Shown one piece after another: positions 1 to 8,990 of a DNA stretch of 64,000 bases. The notes under the pieces are model-generated. The model worked only from the letters and a program-made list of their open reading frames with translations. It searched no databases and was not told the origin of the DNA. A program made the position numbers and the translations under genes. Origin of the DNA: Salinimicrobium soli (GTDB taxonomy: Bacteria; Bacteroidota; Bacteroidia; Flavobacteriales; Flavobacteriaceae); NCBI RefSeq assembly GCF_048323655.1, contig NZ_JBLUWW010000002.1:186001-250000 (forward strand). Reading direction: 5' to 3'. Numbering within the stretch: the stretch's first letter is position 1; every line of letters starts with the position of its first letter.

Positions 1-66
1 ACAGACGGGCAACAGAAACCCACCACCAGAAGTGAAAATGTTGAATGGAACTGGGAATTAAACTGA
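1..66 (+). CDS. possible 3' end of a truncated gene
   Basis: One frame is open from the first base to TGA at 64-66 and would end in ENVEWNWELN, which reads like a protein C-terminus. A second frame also stays open to TAA 59-61, so the frame is not certain. Only about 21 codons are visible and no family can be named. It lies next to gene relics and could itself be a relic. Confidence 0.25.
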   Translation, partial: TDGQQKPTTRSENVEWNWELN

Positions 67-69
67 TTT

Positions 70-136
70 TTATTCCCCAGTAATCTTTTTAATAGTGGAA
101 GACCCACTTTTGATGATCGAATTCTTGTTCTTTGAA
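70..136 (-). pseudogene. relic of the lipoprotein gene 3' end (paralogue of 7886-8815)
   Basis: Bases 83-135 match 7896-7948 with a single mismatch over 53 bp. Read on the minus strand this gives KNKNSIIKSGSSTIKK followed by ITGE and a stop at 70-72, against the C-terminus SGSSTIKKIVE of the intact lipoprotein. Upstream of 136 the similarity stops abruptly and TPR coding sequence of the other strand begins. It is therefore only the last ~20 codons of a second copy of the lipoprotein gene, joined directly to a CHAT relic. Confidence 0.75.
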
Positions 137-137
137 G

Positions 138-644
138 TTGGCGGAAAGTGCCATTGAAAATATCAAGACCTATCACGGCACCCGAGATCCTGCTTATGTT
201 TATGCATTAAGTGAGAAGGCCATAGCCCTTAATGGGTTGAAACGTTTTGAAGAAGCTCTCGAGGTTTTCTTCTTCTGAAGAAATGAATAGTGCCTCTTTC
301 AATAATCTTTTAGCACTAAAAGGTTTGTTACTCAAGAGTACTGTTGAACTGAGGGAGGAAATTCTGAAAAATAAAGATTCTAACAGTCCTCAAATTTTCA
401 AAGAATGGATAGGCATTAAAGAACAACTTGCAAAATCTATTTTAAAATGGCAGGAGTTGAAAGTTTGATCATGAGTCTGTGGGAGGTTCCAGATGTTGAG
501 ACTGCCGAATTTATGGAGTCTTTTTATTTTAAATGGATAGACGGTATAACTGCCCGCAAGGCTTTTCAGGAGGCACAACGAGAAATGTCCTCAAAATATG
601 CCGGGAGACCGGAAAAATGGGCTGCCTTTATAATGGTGCAGTAA
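138..644 (+). pseudogene. relic of a second TPR-CHAT gene, internally deleted and frameshifted
   Basis: Three pieces of a paralogue of the neighbouring TPR-CHAT gene lie in order but in different frames. Piece 1 (138-278) encodes TPR-like sequence (KTYHGTRDPAYVYALSEKA, then RFEEALEVF) and ends in TGA. Piece 2 (about 283-445) encodes NNLLALKGLLLKSTVEL, matching NNTLVQKGLLLNSSRSIL of the intact protein. Piece 3 (447-644) encodes MAGVESLIMSLWEVPD to EKWAAFIMVQ, matching the last 65 residues of the intact CHAT domain. Both catalytic motifs (ATHG and SACETG) are missing, so no active protease can be made. The piece 2/3 junction lies at TTTAAAATGGC, a string also present at the equivalent place of the intact gene, which suggests deletion at a short homology. 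Confidence 0.8.
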
Positions 645-676
645 GTTTAGTTTCTAATTTGATCTTTTTAGCAGGT

Positions 677-3673
677 ATGAATATTGCTCATTTCAGGAGA
701 GTTATACTGTTACTCTGTGTTTTAACCTTCAAATTTTCCTTTTCACAACAATCGGCTGTTGAAAATTGGAGGGCAGGCTTTTTGGAGCTAAAAGCTCAGG
801 AAGATTCTCTGCCTGCTAAAGAAGTCCTCTCCAGGTTCGAAAAAAGTTATATCAGGGCAAAGAGTGTGTTTCAACCCGGTTCAAAGGAAATTCGGGATGT
901 GGCTTTTGAACTGGGAAAAAAGATCTTTTTCGCCGGAGATCATTTTCGTTCTATCAATTACTTCGAAGAGAGTCAGAAAATCTTTCTTCAGCAGAATGAG
1001 ACGTTCTCAAAAGAGTATTATCTGCTTCTTAGAGATCTATCGGTTGCTTACTATTTAACTGGCAGCTATGAAAAAGCCCTGGATAGTAATCTCCAGAACC
1101 GGGAATTAGTGAAACGGCTGTTAGGGAAAGAAAGTATCGAATATGGAAACATCCTGATCAACCTGGCTTCCATTTCTCAATACCTCCAAAATTATGAAGC
1201 TACAGCGCAATACCTGGAAGAGCTTGAAACCCTGGAGTCTTCAATGCAGAAGTCTTCAGATTATGATGATCTTCTTTATTCCATGTCGGTCATTTTTGGG
1301 GAGCTGGGAAATCTTAATAAATCTATTGTATACCTGGAAAAGTGTCTGCAAAATTCCCTTCCGGATGACGGGATGATCACTTATAAAGAAAATCAACTTT
1401 CGGGGCTGTACTACGGATCAAAGGATTTTGACAAGGCAATTGAAGTTCATCTGAAGCGGTTAGAAAGGACACAACACCTGGAGGGAAAAACGAGCTATGA
1501 GTATATTTCTGCTTTGCATGACCTTGTAAAAAGCTACGAGGCAGCGGGAAAGTATGAGGCTGCTATTGCCGCCCACCAGGAGGCGCTGCAGTTAACGGGC
1601 GAAGTTTACGGCACCGCAGGTTTTTCTTATGCCTATAGCTTAAGTAAAGTGGCAGCCACCCACATCTACTTTGATAAATATGACGATGCCATTCCCATTT
1701 TGCAGGAGGCTTTGCAGCTGTTCGACCGGGAAGAGAACGAAAATTTATACCTGCTTTGCCAGTTTTACCTGGGGCAGGCATACTTTTATGATGACCAGTA
1801 TTCAAAAGCAATAGAACCTTTAAAGGCTTCGCTGACTTCAGCACAGGGTCAAGACAGCTACAATCTTTTTCTCTTGTCTGAATCCTATAGAAAACTTCAA
1901 GACTTTCAGGAAGCGATAATCTTTTTAGATCAGGCTATTGAAATGGCACCGGTCTACAATGAAAAGTATCTTAAGAATTATTCAGAGAGCAAGGCTTTAT
2001 TGCTACAGGAAATGGGTAGGAATGAGGATGCTTTGGAGCTGGTGAGAAAAGCAAATTCTGAGACACTCCGCGACCTGGAGACCGGCTTCAGCTTCAGAAG
2101 TTATTCAGAAAAAAGAGCGCTGCTGGATGAGGTGCTATATAAATTCGAATTGCAGCAATCTTTCGGCTACCGTTATCAGCAAAGTCAGGAATTGGTTGAA
2201 ATGAATCTCAATAACACATTGGTGCAGAAAGGTCTCTTGCTTAATTCTTCCAGGAGTATCCTCGAAGACTTAGCTACTTCTAATGATACTGGCGTCAAAA
2301 ATGTCCTTTTTGAGTACAATCGATTAAAGGAAAAAATTACCGAATTGGAAATTTTGGGCGAGGATGGTGATTTCCGGAAACAGGTTGAACAGCAGTTGGG
2401 GGAACAGGAATCCCAATTGTCTAGGTATTATAATCTTAAATCTCAAAAAAATCTTTCCCTTAACAAAAGCTGGAAAAACATCCAGGAGAACCTGAAGAGT
2501 GATGAGGTGGCTATTGAATTCACCTATTACCAGTTTCACGATTCGAAACAATGGACAGACAGCATCTTCTATGGAGCCTATTTGATAACAAGAGATGCTG
2601 CTCCCCGGTTCATCAGCTTATTTGAAAGCCGAAAACTAAAAGACCTGATGCATCAAAAATCCCCGGAAGAACTTTATTCTTTAAGGGGGGCTGTAGCCAG
2701 ATCATTCAAGCCATCTGGGTTGGGCGAACTCTTTAATCTTATCTGGGCACCATTAGAGCCATATCTTGGGGATGCATCAAGAATCTATTTTGCTCCTGAC
2801 GGACTATTGCACCAGGTCTCTTTTGCCGCACTTCAGGATGGTAAAAATGAATCTTTAAGCACGAAATATGAGCTGGTCCAACTAAGCAGTACTGCTGTCC
2901 TGGCTGAACCCGATGAGGAAAAGGAATCGCGTACAGCATTCTTGCTGATTGGCGGAATAGATTATGGAAAGGGTATCGATCTCGAGGTAAAGGCGAACAA
3001 GAGCAGGGGAGAATCCTGGAATTACCTTCCGGGAACCAGGGCAGAAATTGAAAATATTGCCAAGATCCTTCGGAAGGAAAAGAAGCAATTTAGTAAGCTT
3101 TCAGGAAAGGAAGCTTCCGAGGAGAATTTTAAACAGCTCAGTGGTACTAGTCCAGCTGTCCTTCATATTGCCACTCACGGATTCTTTTTTGAAGATCAGC
3201 AGAGAAGCAGAGATACAGTGGCCACTGACCGGTCTAAATATTTCAGGGAGGCCGAGAACCCCCTGCTGCGCTCGGGACTTATTTTCTCGGGAGCAAATTT
3301 CGCCTGGACCGGAAAAGACACTCCCGCCTCACTAGAAGATGGAATCCTCACAGCTTTGGAGATCTCTAACCTGGACCTCAGTGGTACTGCCCTGGTAGTA
3401 CTCAGCGCGTGTGAGACCGGCCTTGGGGATATTGAAGGCAGCGAAGGCGTCTTCGGTCTCCAACGGGCCTTTAAAATGGCCGGAGTAGACACTATAATAA
3501 TGAGTCTTTGGCAGGTTCCTGACCTCGAAACGGCTGAATTCATGCAGCAGTTCTATGAGAAGTATTTCGAAAAAAGAAACTTCAGAAAAGCCTTTTTTGA
3601 AACCCAGCGCATCATGCAGAAAAAGTACAAAGACCACCCCGAAAAATGGGCAGCCTTTGTAATGGTGGAATAA
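677..3673 (+). CDS. exported TPR-CHAT caspase-like protein
   Basis: A 998-residue protein. ATG 677 is chosen because it opens a signal peptide (MNIAHFRRVILLLCVLTF, cleavage near FSQ); the same frame is open back to 533 but that part only covers the preceding pseudogene. Residues about 60-470 are tetratricopeptide repeats, for example YEAAIAAHQEALQL and YDDAIPILQEALQL. After a helical linker comes a CHAT domain (about 690-998) with the caspase-clan dyad: His834 in LHIATHGFFFE and Cys912 in LSACETGLG, then SEGVFGLQRAFKMAG. In the family, CHAT domains are clan CD cysteine peptidases whose TPRs sense a partner. The signal peptide places this one outside the cytoplasm. It converges on the caspase gene 36 bp downstream. 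The substrate is unknown. Confidence 0.85.
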   Translation: MNIAHFRRVILLLCVLTFKFSFSQQSAVENWRAGFLELKAQEDSLPAKEVLSRFEKSYIRAKSVFQPGSKEIRDVAFELGKKIFFAGDHFRSINYFEESQKIFLQQNETFSKEYYLLLRDLSVAYYLTGSYEKALDSNLQNRELVKRLLGKESIEYGNILINLASISQYLQNYEATAQYLEELETLESSMQKSSDYDDLLYSMSVIFGELGNLNKSIVYLEKCLQNSLPDDGMITYKENQLSGLYYGSKDFDKAIEVHLKRLERTQHLEGKTSYEYISALHDLVKSYEAAGKYEAAIAAHQEALQLTGEVYGTAGFSYAYSLSKVAATHIYFDKYDDAIPILQEALQLFDREENENLYLLCQFYLGQAYFYDDQYSKAIEPLKASLTSAQGQDSYNLFLLSESYRKLQDFQEAIIFLDQAIEMAPVYNEKYLKNYSESKALLLQEMGRNEDALELVRKANSETLRDLETGFSFRSYSEKRALLDEVLYKFELQQSFGYRYQQSQELVEMNLNNTLVQKGLLLNSSRSILEDLATSNDTGVKNVLFEYNRLKEKITELEILGEDGDFRKQVEQQLGEQESQLSRYYNLKSQKNLSLNKSWKNIQENLKSDEVAIEFTYYQFHDSKQWTDSIFYGAYLITRDAAPRFISLFESRKLKDLMHQKSPEELYSLRGAVARSFKPSGLGELFNLIWAPLEPYLGDASRIYFAPDGLLHQVSFAALQDGKNESLSTKYELVQLSSTAVLAEPDEEKESRTAFLLIGGIDYGKGIDLEVKANKSRGESWNYLPGTRAEIENIAKILRKEKKQFSKLSGKEASEENFKQLSGTSPAVLHIATHGFFFEDQQRSRDTVATDRSKYFREAENPLLRSGLIFSGANFAWTGKDTPASLEDGILTALEISNLDLSGTALVVLSACETGLGDIEGSEGVFGLQRAFKMAGVDTIIMSLWQVPDLETAEFMQQFYEKYFEKRNFRKAFFETQRIMQKKYKDHPEKWAAFVMVE

Positions 3674-3709
3674 GGTTTTGCTAAACGATCACTTTGAGAA
3701 AATGGGGTT

Positions 3710-6700
3710 TTACCACATTTTCAAGGTGGAATCAGTGTTGATCTCCCGCAGATCAGGAACCTGTTTTCCGTTGGTGAGCAACATGACCTGCTTTAAAAGT
3801 TCAGAGATATCTTCTTTAGTCAGATCGACTGAATGTTTAAGTTTATCTTCGCTTAATACTATGCCTCCAGCCAACCACTTTTCTTTTAGAAGGTTAATAT
3901 AGGCACTTGTAAAAGCTCCATTCCCCAAACTTTTATTTTCATAGGCCACATCAACTCCCGAAGAGGCTGAAACTACCGTAACTCCACTTTTGGACAAAAA
4001 GTCATCAAAGACATCTGAGACCACATCGGAAAGTTTGAACTGTGGTGTGGACTGCGTATTTCTGGCTTTTGAACCACGTTGTCCCGCAACAGTTTCAGTA
4101 CTTACTGTTGCGCCAGCGTCCAGATCCAGGGTGTTCCCGGAATGGCAGGTATCCATAAGGAGTAATTTATTGTTCGCCTGGGATTGGTTCAGGGTTTCGA
4201 TGATCCTGTTGAAGGCCAGGCCATTCCTGGAGACCTCCTTGAAATCCATATCATGAGGAGCAAAATAATAGTTCGCAGTTTTATCCAAAACTCCGTGCCC
4301 TGCAATAAATAGAACAATCTGATCCTGCGGCTTGGCTTTTTTGAATGCATTTAGAATAGCCTGTTCAATTGAAGCAGCACTAGCTTCCTCATTGACCAGG
4401 TGGTGGACAAAAACATTTTCAAAAGAAGCCGGTTGATGAGTTTCGATCAACTCGTCATTATTCAAGAATTCTTCCTGAACCAGGGGCTCCTCCATGCGGA
4501 CCAACAGTAATTCATCATCATGGATCAATACGCCTTTGACATCTTCTCCCAGGTCTCTTACCTGCAACAGTTCTCCATTCAAGCTATAACTCAAGATCTG
4601 CTTCTGATAAGTATCATCTGTGGTCCGTTGTATTCTAATTGTTTTTCCATCATTAGATATTGAAAACTTATCCAATGACTCGAGTTTCGGAAGGTCGAGC
4701 TTTTGCGGTAATTGCTCAGGTTGTCCTAAATTTTTGTAGAACAATTGCTTTGGTACGTCAGTATATAGTAAGTGCTCCCCATTTGCCGAAATCGCTTCAA
4801 ATTTTGCACTTGATACATAAGAAGTGTCCACAATTTCCTTTTCAGCCAACCTGGTTTTGTAGACATCAGCGTTAAATGATATCTGTATTGACTTATCATT
4901 CCTGTTATTTCCTTTGGTAAGGATTATTTCATAATGGTCTTCTTCAAATTCATTTGAGAAATGAACCCAGGCTTCACCTTCCAAAAATGTCAAATTATCA
5001 CTGGTAATTTTTTCTTTTAGAGATTCAGGTAAATTTAGGGGGCTGAATTTTCCAGAAGAAAACCCGTATTTATAAAATCCGTTGTTATCAGATTCTATTA
5101 TAAATCCGTTGTTTTCAGTTCCCGGATAGATCATTTTGTCCGAACTGAGAATATCCATGCTCACATCATCGGGCAGTTCAATTGGCAGGGTGGTACCATC
5201 TTTAAAATTCCATATAAAGAAATTATCATCAGATTTTTCCAACCAGTACCTGCCATCTCTGCTTAAAGGATATAGATCATATAATGAGAAATAATCATAA
5301 TATTTATTTATGCTTCCTACATCGCCTCCATTTTCGTCTTTTAGGGTAAACCGGTGCCCAAAGAATTTTGTCCTGTAGTTTTTCAACTCTTCTTCGGAAA
5401 GTCTCCCGTAGATCCTTGCCATATCCAGGGCATCTTTATCTGCAAAAGTTAGATTGTACTCGCTCTCTTTATAGTTGGAAACTCCCACGGAAAGTACATA
5501 GAGATCGCTTTTTGTGGAAGGGGAGGTTTTGAGCGGTTTCTCTTTTTGAAGATCAATATCTGTACCGGCATACAAATTATCTTGTCGAAGGCTCAATGCT
5601 TTATTAAGAAGGTTCAGATATTCGGAATTCGGCTCTCCTAATGATTGTAAGACTTTTGCAGGATCAAAATATTCTTTTTCAAGAGATTTGATCGGGACAA
5701 GCTTTCCTTCAGAAGTAGCGACGATATAATCTTCAGGATCTGTATTACTGAAGTAAAAATTATCGCGGTTGACAAAAACATGATCCTCCTGATTTGGATG
5801 TATCATTTCGAGGACCATTTCCAGACCTTCAGTTTTAAACACCTTTATCTTGCCATTCGTAAAACTTACCATGAGATTACTGCCATCCTCGTTTAAAGAG
5901 ACTTTTTCAGGAAATTCAGAAAATGGGAATTGATAAACTTCCTCACCTATCACCAGCCCCAGGTCCTTAACGACTAAAACAGTAACCTCACCTTTGCTCG
6001 CGGCATCAACAATATTCAAGCAGTCATAAACGTTTGCCTGCACCTTACCTGAATCTGAAATAGTATAGGCGATAGAGGCCTGGTTGCAGGAATTTTCGCT
6101 TAACTGGAAGTAGGAATTGGTGACCAAAAAGTCATTTTCCTCATCAGCAAAGATCTTGTATTTGCCGTCCTGTAGATCTTCTGAAAAAATAGTTTTCTCC
6201 TTCTGAACATCTTTTATCAAAACCTTATTCTCCTCAGTAATCAGGAGCAGGTATTTCCCATTTTTGGAAAACTTACCGAATTTATATTTGCCGTTTAATG
6301 GAGTGATTTTGGTTCCATTAAGAATGATAAATTCCTGTGGGTCTGTATACCCGGTATTGTTATATTCCTCTTTACTAAGTAAAAGATTATCAGTAATTCC
6401 GTTAAAGTCAATAATTGTACGTTGATCAACTTCTATATTGCTCAATGGTCTCACCTTGTCATTTAGAAAGTCATAAACGAAAAATCCATAACTGTTCTCG
6501 TATTCCGATTTTTTCTCATAGCCGTAGAATGCCTTTAAGCCTGTGTCTTTATTGATATGTCCTGAGATATAAGACATATCACTTACTCTATGGGTAACCT
6601 CCAAATAATCATTGTAACCTAAATTCCCAAAACGATTATTGAAAGTACCGCTGTCATAGAATTTCACCTGATTGTCAAAAGAACCTGAACTTCCTTCTTT

Positions 6701-7831
6701 TCCAACTATTAACCAGTTATTGTCTGGCAGGAATATTCCTGAATAAAAAGGCCTCGTGTCTTTTGGCACAACTGACTTTATCTTTTGCTTGTCGTTGTCA
6801 TAGACTGAAAATCTTAAAGCACTTGCAAAGTTTTCATTGTACCTCTCAAAAAACAGGAGTTCATTAGTTTGTGGAAGATATACCGATCGAACGGCACCAC
6901 CGTCTGTTTTAGGGGTGATTTCTGTGAAATTCAAACCCTTCTTTTCAAGGATCAGCGGCTGAATTTGCCCCATGTCTTCCGGCGTAATGACAATTTTAAG
7001 TGAGGTATTTTGAAAATAACGCTCTACCTCTATAATATTGGTAGGGTAATTTTCGATAAGGTGAATGGGTTTGGTGAATTTATCAGGAACTGATAGATCA
7101 TAGAGCTCAATAGTGTTTCTTTCTCCATCGGTCGTGATGGCAAAAAGTTTCCTTTCATCAAAGAAAAGGTCTCGGATCTCCAGCCTTTCGGGAACTTTGA
7201 TCTCGACCGTATTCTTGTAATCATTTCCTACCTGAAGGGCAATTTTTGTCCAGGCCCTTCTGCCTTCAACCATTGCCATGGTTTTGCTGATCGAATCATA
7301 AGCCGCCCGGGAAACAGGTCCCGTCATATAATAAGTATTGACCTTTTGGTAATTCCTATCATACAGGTCAATAATAATCAATGACTTATCCGGATTAGTT
7401 CCCTGCGTTATAATTACGTCCTCCTGATTGCCGATAAACTCAAAATCTCCCTGGAACTCCTGCAGTACTTTTTGGTCATATAACCGAATATTTACTATAG
7501 AATCGAGGCTGCCATCACCATATGGAACCTTTTGATTAACGGTCAATACTTCATCCATATTGGCCAGCCTTAGAGACTTGACCGGAATACCAGTAGCAGG
7601 TCTTATGGTTTTTATTACTCTCTTTGTTTTTGAGTCATAGGCTAATATTTTCCCAGATTCATCGGCCGTAAAGAAATAAGGATACTTCGTGGAAGAAACC
7701 ACATCTGTGATCCTGGTGGAATGATAATCCCGGAGATGAATGTTGGCCTTTTTTTCCTGTGCTTTCGTTATTGCACATATGAAGATGATCAGGACAAAAA
7801 CAAAGTTTCTGAGGGTGGTTAAAAAGTTCAT
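3710..7831 (-). CDS. exported beta-propeller/caspase (peptidase C14-like) protein
   Basis: A 1373-residue protein with a signal peptide (residues 1-24, VFVLIIFICAITKAQ). Residues ~30-700 are repeated short beta segments of a WD40-like propeller (TADESGKILAYDSKTKRV, DGSNLMVSFTNGKIKVFK). A caspase-fold domain begins at about residue 775 (DLYVLSVGVSNYKESEYNL, then ADKDALDMARI). It is then interrupted by ~310 residues of further propeller-like sequence (about 830-1140, for example DGRYWLEKSDDNFFIWNF) before it resumes with QDQIVLFIAGHG (His1179) and LLLMDTCHSGNT (Cys1229). Both catalytic residues are intact and 50 residues apart, as usual in this clan. The gene is 54 bp downstream of the lipoprotein gene on the same strand, probably one operon. 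Substrate and partner are unknown. Confidence 0.85.
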   Translation of the reverse strand: MNFLTTLRNFVFVLIIFICAITKAQEKKANIHLRDYHSTRITDVVSSTKYPYFFTADESGKILAYDSKTKRVIKTIRPATGIPVKSLRLANMDEVLTVNQKVPYGDGSLDSIVNIRLYDQKVLQEFQGDFEFIGNQEDVIITQGTNPDKSLIIIDLYDRNYQKVNTYYMTGPVSRAAYDSISKTMAMVEGRRAWTKIALQVGNDYKNTVEIKVPERLEIRDLFFDERKLFAITTDGERNTIELYDLSVPDKFTKPIHLIENYPTNIIEVERYFQNTSLKIVITPEDMGQIQPLILEKKGLNFTEITPKTDGGAVRSVYLPQTNELLFFERYNENFASALRFSVYDNDKQKIKSVVPKDTRPFYSGIFLPDNNWLIVGKEGSSGSFDNQVKFYDSGTFNNRFGNLGYNDYLEVTHRVSDMSYISGHINKDTGLKAFYGYEKKSEYENSYGFFVYDFLNDKVRPLSNIEVDQRTIIDFNGITDNLLLSKEEYNNTGYTDPQEFIILNGTKITPLNGKYKFGKFSKNGKYLLLITEENKVLIKDVQKEKTIFSEDLQDGKYKIFADEENDFLVTNSYFQLSENSCNQASIAYTISDSGKVQANVYDCLNIVDAASKGEVTVLVVKDLGLVIGEEVYQFPFSEFPEKVSLNEDGSNLMVSFTNGKIKVFKTEGLEMVLEMIHPNQEDHVFVNRDNFYFSNTDPEDYIVATSEGKLVPIKSLEKEYFDPAKVLQSLGEPNSEYLNLLNKALSLRQDNLYAGTDIDLQKEKPLKTSPSTKSDLYVLSVGVSNYKESEYNLTFADKDALDMARIYGRLSEEELKNYRTKFFGHRFTLKDENGGDVGSINKYYDYFSLYDLYPLSRDGRYWLEKSDDNFFIWNFKDGTTLPIELPDDVSMDILSSDKMIYPGTENNGFIIESDNNGFYKYGFSSGKFSPLNLPESLKEKITSDNLTFLEGEAWVHFSNEFEEDHYEIILTKGNNRNDKSIQISFNADVYKTRLAEKEIVDTSYVSSAKFEAISANGEHLLYTDVPKQLFYKNLGQPEQLPQKLDLPKLESLDKFSISNDGKTIRIQRTTDDTYQKQILSYSLNGELLQVRDLGEDVKGVLIHDDELLLVRMEEPLVQEEFLNNDELIETHQPASFENVFVHHLVNEEASAASIEQAILNAFKKAKPQDQIVLFIAGHGVLDKTANYYFAPHDMDFKEVSRNGLAFNRIIETLNQSQANNKLLLMDTCHSGNTLDLDAGATVSTETVAGQRGSKARNTQSTPQFKLSDVVSDVFDDFLSKSGVTVVSASSGVDVAYENKSLGNGAFTSAYINLLKEKWLAGGIVLSEDKLKHSVDLTKEDISELLKQVMLLTNGKQVPDLREINTDSTLKMW

Positions 7832-7885
7832 ATTGAAGGAAGGGTTTTTGATCAGCTTCAGGCCACATTAAAGGAAAAGCGTGAT

Positions 7886-8815
7886 TTATTCTACTATCTT
7901 TTTAATAGTGGAAGACCCACTTTTGATGATGGAATTCTTGTTCTTTGAGAGTATGCTTGGCAGCTGGTTGATATACTTGCTCCTGTTGCCTTCATATTCC
8001 TCGAGTTGGACACTAATTTGCACTACTCCATAAGATTCATTTCCATTGACATCAGGATAGATAGGAATATCATAGTACCAGGGAGAAAGTATAGGAGTCT
8101 GTATCTGGTTCTCCGGCCCGTATTTAAGGTCTTTAAAATCGTATTCCTGCTCGATCAAAGTATCGGTGATTGGGGTGCCGTCTTCTCCTCGCCATTGGCC
8201 TTTGATGAGGATAGATACCCTTGCGTTGAGATCTTCATCTGAAAAAACCTTGGTCTTTGAAAAGAAGACCCGCAGCTCATTAAAGCTCAACCTTGTTATC
8301 CCGGGGTTTTCTTCATCGCTGATCAGTTCGATCACCGCATGGAAGTTCAACAGGTCTTCCTTCACCGGCCGAATGATCTCATCCATGGCCAAAAACGCCT
8401 GTTGACTCCCTCTGGACTTTGGAACTGAAGAGACCTCTGTTCTGATGGTTTGTTCCAACTCCTGGTTCTTTTCCTGTGAAGTGGGTTTGGAATACTTCTT
8501 TATGTGGATCTCTGAATAAGTCTTCTCTACCTTTCCAAGATCTGTGTTGTAGTAGTCTTTAATTGAAAGATCCTGAGAATAACTGCTGGTCAAAGCTTCA
8601 GAAGATTTTTCAGCGAGATAATTCGCTCCTAAGAATAATCCCTGAAGAGCTATGTCAATCGCTCCTCCACGGGTAGATGGTCTCTTGAGTTCCAGTACGA
8701 ATTCCTCATCAGCAATAATGTGAGAGCGTTTATGGGCAGCACAGGAACTGAACAGAAAGATGAAAAGAAAAAGGGCCGGCAATACCAGCATTTTAAGGGG
8801 GACTAAGTTTTTCAC
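7886..8815 (-). CDS. lipoprotein of unknown function, partner of the caspase gene
   Basis: A 309-residue protein with a lipoprotein signal peptide; the lipobox FSSC puts the lipidated Cys at residue 25. I recognise no family. The mature part is mixed alpha/beta, with a charged helical stretch around residues 90-125 (KKYSKPTSQEKNQELEQTI) and a beta-rich second half. It precedes the caspase gene by 54 bp on the same strand, so co-transcription is likely, and it may tether or regulate that protein at the membrane (inference). Its 3' end is duplicated at 70-136 beside a CHAT relic, which supports the view that this gene, the caspase gene and the CHAT gene travel together. Confidence 0.7.
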   Translation of the reverse strand: MKNLVPLKMLVLPALFLFIFLFSSCAAHKRSHIIADEEFVLELKRPSTRGGAIDIALQGLFLGANYLAEKSSEALTSSYSQDLSIKDYYNTDLGKVEKTYSEIHIKKYSKPTSQEKNQELEQTIRTEVSSVPKSRGSQQAFLAMDEIIRPVKEDLLNFHAVIELISDEENPGITRLSFNELRVFFSKTKVFSDEDLNARVSILIKGQWRGEDGTPITDTLIEQEYDFKDLKYGPENQIQTPILSPWYYDIPIYPDVNGNESYGVVQISVQLEEYEGNRSKYINQLPSILSKNKNSIIKSGSSTIKKIVE

Positions 8816-8990
8816 GTTGAGATGATTGAGTTACTTCGGTGTAAATATAGAAGAAATTGAAAAACCTCCTAATAATACATCAGGCAGTTACCAGGAGATG
8901 AATGATTTTTATAAAAGTCCATATATCTGTAACATTCTGTAGAAAAATCTTACTTATATTTAATTAAAACATTAACCTAAAGAACATTTT

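Noticed and set aside
447..644. A stand-alone 65-residue CHAT-like gene
   Set aside because: It corresponds to the C-terminal end of the intact CHAT protein without the catalytic residues and adjoins other relic pieces, so it is part of a pseudogene.
3690..3725. Hairpin at the CHAT/caspase convergence as an intrinsic terminator
   Set aside because: TGAGAAAATGG and CCACATTTTCA can pair imperfectly, but there is no T run and it overlaps the caspase stop region, so support is too weak to list.
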